Assembly: GCA_037367405.1 (NCBI GenBank)
Contig: JAZKJV010002314.1
Coordinates: forward strand, 1-64,000
Direction: 5' to 3'
DNA length: 64,000 nt
DNA from: Ottelia alismoides
Taxonomy: Eukaryota; Streptophyta; Magnoliopsida; Alismatales; Hydrocharitaceae
Below, piece by piece: positions 56,801-64,000 of this stretch. Every line of letters starts with the position of its first letter. The stretch's first letter is position 1. Under the pieces are notes generated by a model, which saw nothing but the letters and a program-made list of their open reading frames with translations, searched no databases and had not been told where the DNA came from. The position numbers and the translations under genes were made by a program.

Positions 56801-58899
56801 CTTCAACACCCACACCCCCACATATATGGAGTTAGCATGTTGTCGATAAAACCAACCGTCAATGAACGAATATCAATTTACGTTATGCGCAATCCAATGA
56901 TGCCTCAATATTAATATGGGGAAAAAAATTAGGGTCACTATGCATAATGCTCATCTCTTTCGAGAAATGAAGAATATTATCCATGTGAATTTTTATTTCG
57001 AAGTCATGACTACGCATGAGCGTGTCCAAAAATAAAACCCATGTCGATGGAGTTCTGTGCAATGACGGGAGACCATGAATGTCATCATATGAGTTAGTTC
57101 ATATCATGTTTAAATTAATGATTAATCATTTCGAATCATATTCTCATGATTAATCTAAGGATAGAGTTAGGACATATGCTTATTGTCTTAGTTTTAATCC
57201 AGTTAAAACAATGACACAAGCGGTACCAACAAGGGTTTGATCTTTTATACACTTGATGTTACCATATAGTATTACACCTTCACTTAATACAATTTAGTGC
57301 TCCAATTTTAGTTGTTAAAGTATGTCATGACTCTTCATGCCACCTTTCATTGAAACGGATCCAACCAGGTCGGACATACAATGCTAACATGGAGCACTTC
57401 CACTACGAATGATGCGAGGGAGTCAAGTAAGTAATCCATTAGCATTTCCACAACCTAGACATCTTCTCCGAATCAATTCGAGATGACACAATCGGTACAT
57501 GCTGTACTAAGGAGGTTTTTTCGATCTTTCGACCATGTATGATATTTTATAGTAACTCTCAGATATTTTAGGAATTTAAAAATCTTTTTAATTTTCCAAA
57601 ATGTCTAGTGCAACAATCTAGACACTTCTTGAATACAAAAAACTCTCTATTTAAATTTTTAAAAGGTCTAGTGCAACAATCTAGATAATTCTTTGAATCA
57701 AAACAATTATAATTGTAAAAGATGTCTAGTGCAACAATCTAGACAATTAGTGAAATTAATCAAATGAATTTCACAATTTATAATTGCATTGTATAATTAA
57801 TCAAGAAAAAATGAAATAAAAATATATTCTATTTTATTACATATCTCCAAAATAAACAAACAATGATTTCAGATTTTAATTTTGCAAGTTGCGACCATCG
57901 CACTTCAAATTATGAAGCATCATATAACTTGAACTTTAAATTAATTGCAACCTCAAATACTTCCAAAATATTAGGTCCAACTCCTGATGTAAATACATCA
58001 AATATATTTCTATCAATTTTGAGTCCCAAAATATGAGAAACAAGTCAATAAGAGAATTGAGTCCTCTTCTAACTCATCCTATGGAGAAATCCAATTTCTT
58101 GAGGCCGTACGGTCGGAATCGTATGAAACTTGGTCACATTGATTGTGGACTTGATTTACAACTTATTAGTCAGTATTTTATCATTTTATATGACCCAAAA
58201 ATAGTATCTGAAAATTCATAATTTTAATGCTACGATCTCTAGTCGAAATCGGAGTCTGCGATTGCTTTTAACATCTGAATTCTGAATCTTCTCGCGAATG
58301 TCACCAACAATTGGTGCATCTTTTGGGTAGAACTCCATACCTTCTAGAATTCTTATATATCCCCAAAAAAAACATTTAAAACAAGGGAGAAAAGTAGCGA
58401 CTTTAAAAGTCGCCTAAAGATCTGAATCGTTAAAACTGTCGCAAGACAATGTACCCGATAATCGGGATGATCTACCCGATTGTTCATCGGACTTGTATGC
58501 AATACAAATCCTATAAACTTATGGCTTTGATACCAATTTAAGGAATTAAATAAAAAATTTTTACTATTTATAACGTAAAATGTGGAATATTTAGCAAATA
58601 ATTTGCCAAAATAATGTTCGTTTATCATATGAACTAGAAAATGTAGCACAACGATTTGTGCATCTAGAAATCAAATATATATATAAGGAAAAGATTTACT
58701 TTATGATTTCGAATATTCATGATGAATAATATAGGTAAATCAGAATTACCTTTGATGTGTGAGCTTCTACGAAGAAACCTCTCAAATTTAAGTCCGATAT
58801 GTAGACTTCTCTCTCATGGGTACGGAGATAAGTCACGTTGCTTCCCATGGACCCAGACGTTGACCAGGTATTGGGACAGAATTTCGGATTTTAAATTAT
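56801..58899 (-). other. Unassigned A/T-rich region with copia-like primer site
   Basis: About 2.1 kb between the F Gag remnant and the D LTR, presumably the F leader and 5' flank, but no LTR matching 33140-33577 was found. A primer-site-like TGGTATCAAAGCC (minus strand) lies at about 58523-58535, one mismatch from the initiator tRNA-Met complement. Three near-identical small hairpins occur at 57603-57744. No coding sequence is recognised; the minus 98-residue frame at 58353-58649 has no domain. Confidence 0.45.
57603..57744. repeat. Three spaced hairpins, GTCTAG/CTAGAC
   Basis: Arms GTCTAG and CTAGAC around TGCAACAAT occur at 57603-57623, 57666-57686 (last base changed) and 57724-57744, each followed by an A/T-rich spacer of about 40 bp ending in GAAT or GAAAT. 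The loop is identical in all three. Confidence 0.8.
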
Positions 58900-61800
58900 T
58901 GATATGAAATAAAATGCGCAGTGGTCATTGCAACCCAAATATCTCACAATAAATAAACAAATTTCTTTCTTCTCAAGCTACAAAATTAATTACAAGAGAA
59001 TAATGAAGAGAGAGAAATTTTTACTACCTATTTGCATGTATAACAACAGGATCGAACTGAGGGAGGCTACAATTCCCGAGGGTTATTCAACTAATCGAAA
59101 TTCAATTAAAAGAAAAAGGGAATCTCAAATGCAAACTATCTTAGTTTTTTGTGAACTTTTTTATCTTTTTATTTTTTATCTTTTTAATTTTATTTTTTTT
59201 TTAATTTTCAAAATTTTAATGATTTGACTTTTGCAATTTTTTATTTTAAAAAAATAAGGAACAATATGCACAAGGGACGAAATACACACACCACACTATT
59301 TTTGTATTTTTCAAAATAGTCAGAAATGTTCAAAAAATTATAGAGAAAATACTTTTGAGTTTTAAAGGCTTTGAAATGTTTTTGAGAATTTTTGTAGAAT
59401 TTTCATATTTTTGTATTTTTTTTTTAAAATCAAACAGTGGAAAAAATGATAAATAGTGCACAACTTGGAATAATTTGCAACTAAAATATTTTAATGCCTA
59501 AAACTCCTGGAGACTATTTATATGCTAAAATATAGACAAATATCTACAAAGGGGAAGTGAAATCACGATTTTTTTTGTGATTTTTTAAGATTTTTGATAT
59601 TTTTCATTTTTTTTGAGTTTTGAAATAAATTAATGCATGAAAATTGGACATGAATTAAAAGACAATAAAATAAAACTAATCTTTTTTTGGAATTTTAAGA
59701 GTAATGTTCAAATTTTTATGAATTTTTATATTTCAGGAAGAGGAAATGATACTGTTTTTATTTTTTAATGATAACAAATGACAATTAAATGCAATGAAAT
59801 TTACAAACAATGAAGAGAAATACAGCAGGAGTATACCCAATTTTTTGAAGAATTTTTATAGCAATGAAAATATTTATTTCAATGAAAAGAGCAAGCAAAT
59901 TTTAAGTCTGGAAATAGAAACTGAAATGTAAATATTCCAAGTTTTTGTATTAAATGATAATAGAAAATAACAAGAGGACGAAAATCACAAATTACTTAGG
60001 TGGAGGCGTGCGTTGCACGTGCTTGAGGCTTTTTGGATCTTCTTTGCAATATGCAGAACTTCCAAGGGCTTTTATGTTATTTTGCCAAAAAAATTATTTT
60101 TAAACTAGGGTTCCCTTTTCTGCTTCGTTCTTTCCTTCAGCAACAAACAAGGGGGGCAACTGCCCCTCTTTCTTCTCATGCAAGCATGGGCGGCAGCGAC
60201 GGTGGTGGATGTCGCGCGAGTGGCGCACGAAGGCGGTCGCCAGATGGAAACATGGCTTCGACAGCGAGGCGAGCTCCTGATGTACGGCACTGCGTCGAGG
60301 TCGGTGGTCTGGTGGCGCTTCTCCGCACAAAGGCACGGTGGATCTGGATGCTATGTGCAGGTGGCACGTCGAACGATGGAGGAAGGCTGCTACTGCGGCA
60401 GTGCGCGGCTCCTGGAGGAGAGGGCGATACACGCCCCTGGTCTCCGAGGATGGAGGTCGACGGTGGGTGCTGCCGATGGAGGCGACGACGGGCGTCGCTG
60501 CTCCTCCTCCGCGACGGAGACGGGTGGCGGTGGGCTGCAGTGACGGGAGCGGTTGCGGTTGCAGACGGTGCTCGCGCGACGATGTAGGTGTGGCCGCCGG
60601 CGGGTCTTCTAGTAGTGGATGGCGGGTGCTGCTGATGGAGGTGACGACGGGCATCACTGCTCCTCCTTTGTGGCAGAGACGGAGGTAGGCTACAGTACTG
60701 CCCCAATTTATTTATTTTATTTTTTTATATTATTTTTTGTGTATAAATCAGAAACAAAGGCGAAAAATAGCTTTTCTTTTTTTATTTTTTTAATATTTTT
60801 TCTTAATCCATGCAAAACAAATGTTAGGAAGAAAAACAATATAAGTTTTTGTCTTTTTTTACATTTTTTTATTTTTTTGAAATAGAAGAGGACTCAAACA
60901 CGATGCATCATCTATGCTTATTTAAATAATTAATTAAAAAATGAAAAAGATGTGAATGGGGATCCGGCGAAATGGAAGAATCGAATCCGAGTTTCCGGCC
61001 ACCTGACATGGCTGGAGTTGAGAAAATGTGGGGGATAGAACGTGAATGTGGAGAGATTGAGAAAATAAGATGAAAAATTGGAATCGAAGGTGGATCAAAT
61101 AGTGATGGGAATTCTAAGATCTATATAAAAAAATAACAATAAAATAAAAAAATGTGAAAAATAAACTACGATTAACCTATGTTAAAAATAAGAAGAGAAA
61201 AATGGATCTCACCTTAGGAGCGTAAAAGAAAGCGTGATCGCCTCGACGAAGGCCGACTCACTGTCACCGGACGGCTCAGAGGCTAGGCACCCTTCTGCGA
61301 TAAGATATCTCTTGGAGAAAAGGCTCTACTTACCAAGGATTGATCAAGTTGAAATGAGGGAGAGGGAGCCATATTAATAAATAAAGAATGGAGTTTGAAT
61401 TTTTGAAATTTTGAATGAAGATAAGAGATAAGAGAAAAAATTGGAAATAAGATAAAGTTAAAATTATTTACAATTTTTTTGTATTTTCTTCACTTTCTAA
61501 ATTGAATAATAAATGTTATTTTTTTATTGTTTTGTGGTGATTAATTAAGAGTATAAACTATATACATATGCTATATACATATGGTACATTATTTACATAG
61601 TTAAATAAGGAAATTAGATATTTTTTTATTTTATTTTTTTTTTATTCTAACTAATTATTAAAAATATTTACGAATATTTACAAATACAATATGTACAAAT
61701 AAATGCTAAAATTGCACAAACACCATAGAAAACCGACTTTTCAACCATAACTCCAAAAATTATGAAATCATAGCCATTTTAAAGATATTTTAATTTAGAA

Positions 61801-62360
61801 CAAAATGAAATGAGTTTGGTTCAATTTGAGTTCATATGAAGCTGGAATTGGTCTTTCAATTATCTTTTAGTGGCTTTTTCTAAGTGTGGTTGCTTTTATC
61901 CTGTACATGATTTTATCTTGCAAACATTTTTATTATTTAGAAAACATTTTTATTTACAACTTTTGTTTTGAAAATTATTTAATTTGTAGTTAATTTATGT
62001 ACAAATAAAATAGTGTAATTATACAAATATTTACAACACAATATTTTTTTGAATTTTCTGATTAAGGACCCTATCTACCCCTACTTTATTCCTGGTTGAT
62101 TAGGTCAAGTCTTGACCTTCTCTCGAGGTTCGGGTCAGCCTATATCTATTACATATATAAAGTCTTCTTTTTTGTTTTCTTTTATTTATTTTTCCTTTCT
62201 TTCTTTCTTTATTTATTTTAGGTTAAAATCGTAATAAGTGTACAATATTTACACACAGATGTAAGTCAGTAAGCATATGGAGTTAGTATTATATACATGT
62301 ATTTTATAAGGGATTTTAAGCTAAAGTAAATCAATAAAGATGATGAAATGCAGATTCATC
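58900..62360 (-). repeat. 3' LTR of element D
   Basis: On the minus strand it starts at about 62360 with GATGAATCTGCATTTCATC (first T changed) beside a polypurine tract, and ends near 58900 in CATATCA. The length, about 3.46 kb, is close to the other LTRs. A GC-rich island at 60150-60690 has long open frames on both strands (184 plus, 185 minus) matching no family I know; the base composition alone explains them. A possible donor CTAAG|GTGAG is at 61212 (minus). The left end is approximate because the 5' LTR is outside the window. Confidence 0.6.
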
Positions 62361-64000
62361 GCCCTCCTATACTTTACCTTTGCTAGTCCCTTAGCAAACA
62401 CTTATTTGAAAGAATAAGTGAATAAAAAGAAAAAGAAAGGAAAAATAAATAAATTAGGACAATATTGAGTATTAAACTTATCTTCATAAAATTGTAGTAT
62501 GGAGCTCTGTCAGACCTTTAGATTATTAGTGTGGTGGAACCTTAATGGGAAATGGATTTTAAACCTAACAACCTCTAAGTCTTACAAGACTCCTATTCAG
62601 GTCTCCTCAACAGTCAGGTCAGAACAAGACTACATACATAAATTCTTATGATTATGAATCTTTACTTGTATTGTGTAAGTGAAATATAGCTCCCCATCTC
62701 AAAAGTAGCAAACAAACAGCCTCCCTCAACAAGGTAACTTTAGTCCTCCGATCTAGCAACTCTTTCCTCGAGGAGGGGAGATATTCCCTTCTAAGTTCAA
62801 GTACAACCAGCTCAAGAAGAGGAGATGGAGAAAAGAATGGACGGTAACCAGTGTAGCTACCTATCCTAGGATGCATGACCAGTGTAGGCAAGTCATCTAG
62901 CTGCAAGCTTACAAAAATTTGACTTTGAAGCTCTTATTAATTTCTTTTTTTATTCTTGTATATACAATCCCGCAGGAATTTTACTTTTCATTCAGGCATG
63001 TCTACTTTTGGAGATTCTGCATTTTTCTTTCCCTTCTTTTTTTTGAAAATATATACAACGTGTAGCATGTACTTAAGGAGTTTTTCCTCTTGAGCTAGTA
63101 GACTGTCCCTCTTTCGAAGCATTATTACAACCCCACAGCATCTTGTCTTTAGACCTCGATGCTACTAGATTAGGTTGAGATACACAACCCTCTCTAGAGG
63201 AAGACGAGATGTTCTGCCTAGAAGTACTACCCTCGTATGCTACTCCAAGCCAAAAGATTTTACCTCCTCACTACCTCCTCCATGAAAAGCTACATGTAAA
63301 GTGTGTGTCCAAGATAAGACACGGTCTAAAAGAATCATGCTTGTGTTGTTAAATGTTCAACTTAGACTAATCAAGATGACATGTGAACATAGTCTTATGG
63401 ACTCAAAGAATTAAGTCACTAGGACCTGAAAAGTCTTAACTCTAGTTCTTATAAAGCTCCTCTGAAATTAAGTGGATTAAGGTCCAATTAGGCTTCATTC
63501 TTTAATTTTATTCCAGACTTAGTTTAAATGTCAATACTATCCTGAAAAATGCACATGCAAATGCAAGAAATATGTACAATGCAAAAAGAAGGCAATTTTT
63601 TTGAAACAATTTTCTAATTTTGAATTTTTTATGGATTTTTAAAAGAAAGAAAAAATGATGCATATGAAAAGAGATTTTTTTAAGGAAAAAGGGTTAGTAA
63701 ATTATATACAAGTATATAAGAATTTTTTTTGTTTTTGTTTTTGTTTTGTTTTTGTTGTTTTTTTTTGTTATTTTTCTTGAAAGGTGATCAAAGTCTATAT
63801 GCACACACGTGGAGTTTACTAATTTATGTACATATTCCCAAAAATAATCATATTAAAAGTACGAGTTATGTCTAAAGTATATATACAATATATACGATAC
63901 TCCCTTATACTTAGCTCAAACTATGTCCTCATAGTGATCAGAGAGCAGTAAAGGAAGACATAACTCATGCTAAGTATAGAAAAGTGAAAAGACTCCTGTG
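62361..64000 (-). mobile_element. Element D, 3' internal region (Athila-like, non-coding)
   Basis: On the minus strand, from left: a tract AAAGTATAGGAGGG next to the LTR, the hairpin TTTGCTA/TAGCAAA (62378-62397), the conserved block with two CTACACTGG-like motifs (about 62850-62890) and the TCCTCGAGGA motif (62765-62774). Then come similarity to the A and C 3' region to about 63540, an A/T-rich stretch (63540-63890), and one long stem-loop (63901-63979) cut near the window edge. Coding parts lie beyond 64000. Confidence 0.8.

Noticed and set aside
57255..57265. TATAAAAG on the minus strand as the promoter of copia element F
   Set aside because: It lies on the wrong side of the primer-like site near 58530, and no LTR matching the F 3' LTR surrounds it.
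60033..60706. Open frames of 176-185 codons on both strands in the LTR of element D
   Set aside because: Same situation: a GC-rich island with frames open on both strands and low-complexity composition; no domain recognised.

Overview
The window is plant nuclear DNA made almost entirely of nested LTR retrotransposons. I see no convincing host gene, rRNA, tRNA or CRISPR array. Evidence for a flowering plant: Athila-type Ty3/gypsy elements primed by tRNA-Asp, several Ty1/copia remnants, a hAT-type MITE, a second MITE, and stop codons that look like decay of methylated CHG cytosines. A large monocot genome is plausible, but I cannot fix the species. Letters A-I below are my own labels.

Left half (1-29,850): a four-level nest. 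The oldest unit is H (minus strand), an Athila-like element whose gag, protease and integrase core are missing. Element C (plus strand) lies inside H; only its 3' internal part (1-2273 and 18597-19078) and 3' LTR (19079 to about 22312) are in the window. Inside C is a solo LTR, B (2274-3554 and 16288-18591, target duplication ACTGG). Inside B is element A (3555-16287, target duplication GCGAG), complete at both ends. Its two 3528-bp LTRs have equal length and about a dozen substitutions by eye, so it is young. A encodes a Gag-like acidic protein, a protease-like region and an unrecognised C-terminal extension, but no reverse transcriptase, RNase H or integrase. H also carries a MITE (23553-23931) and a copia fragment, G (about 27060-29526), in its 5' LTR.

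Middle (29,850-35,483): a plus-strand promoter-like fragment; a deletion-derived copia element, I (30345 to about 33138), with a very short LTR and a hAT MITE (31907-32527); then the 3' LTR, reverse transcriptase and integrase tail of copia element F.

Right half (35,484-64,000): element E (35484-55072, minus strand, duplication ATGTC) is a 19.6-kb Athila element with 4.0-kb LTRs, inserted in the integrase of F. Reverse transcriptase and integrase core remain as long ORFs, but gag and protease are broken. F resumes at 55078. At the right edge is the 3' part of another minus-strand Athila-like element, D (LTR about 58900-62360, internal region to the window end).

What links the Athila-like units is shared non-coding architecture. 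They have a tRNA-Asp primer site, an LTR starting with a palindrome, a predicted 0.3-0.4 kb intron inside the LTR, arrays of stem-loops each ending in a copy of the polypurine tract, a conserved CTACACTGG block, and a compensated stem-loop next to the true polypurine tract. Because A shares LTR ends, primer site and polypurine tract with E, the simplest model is that A uses enzymes from an E-like partner. That is inference.
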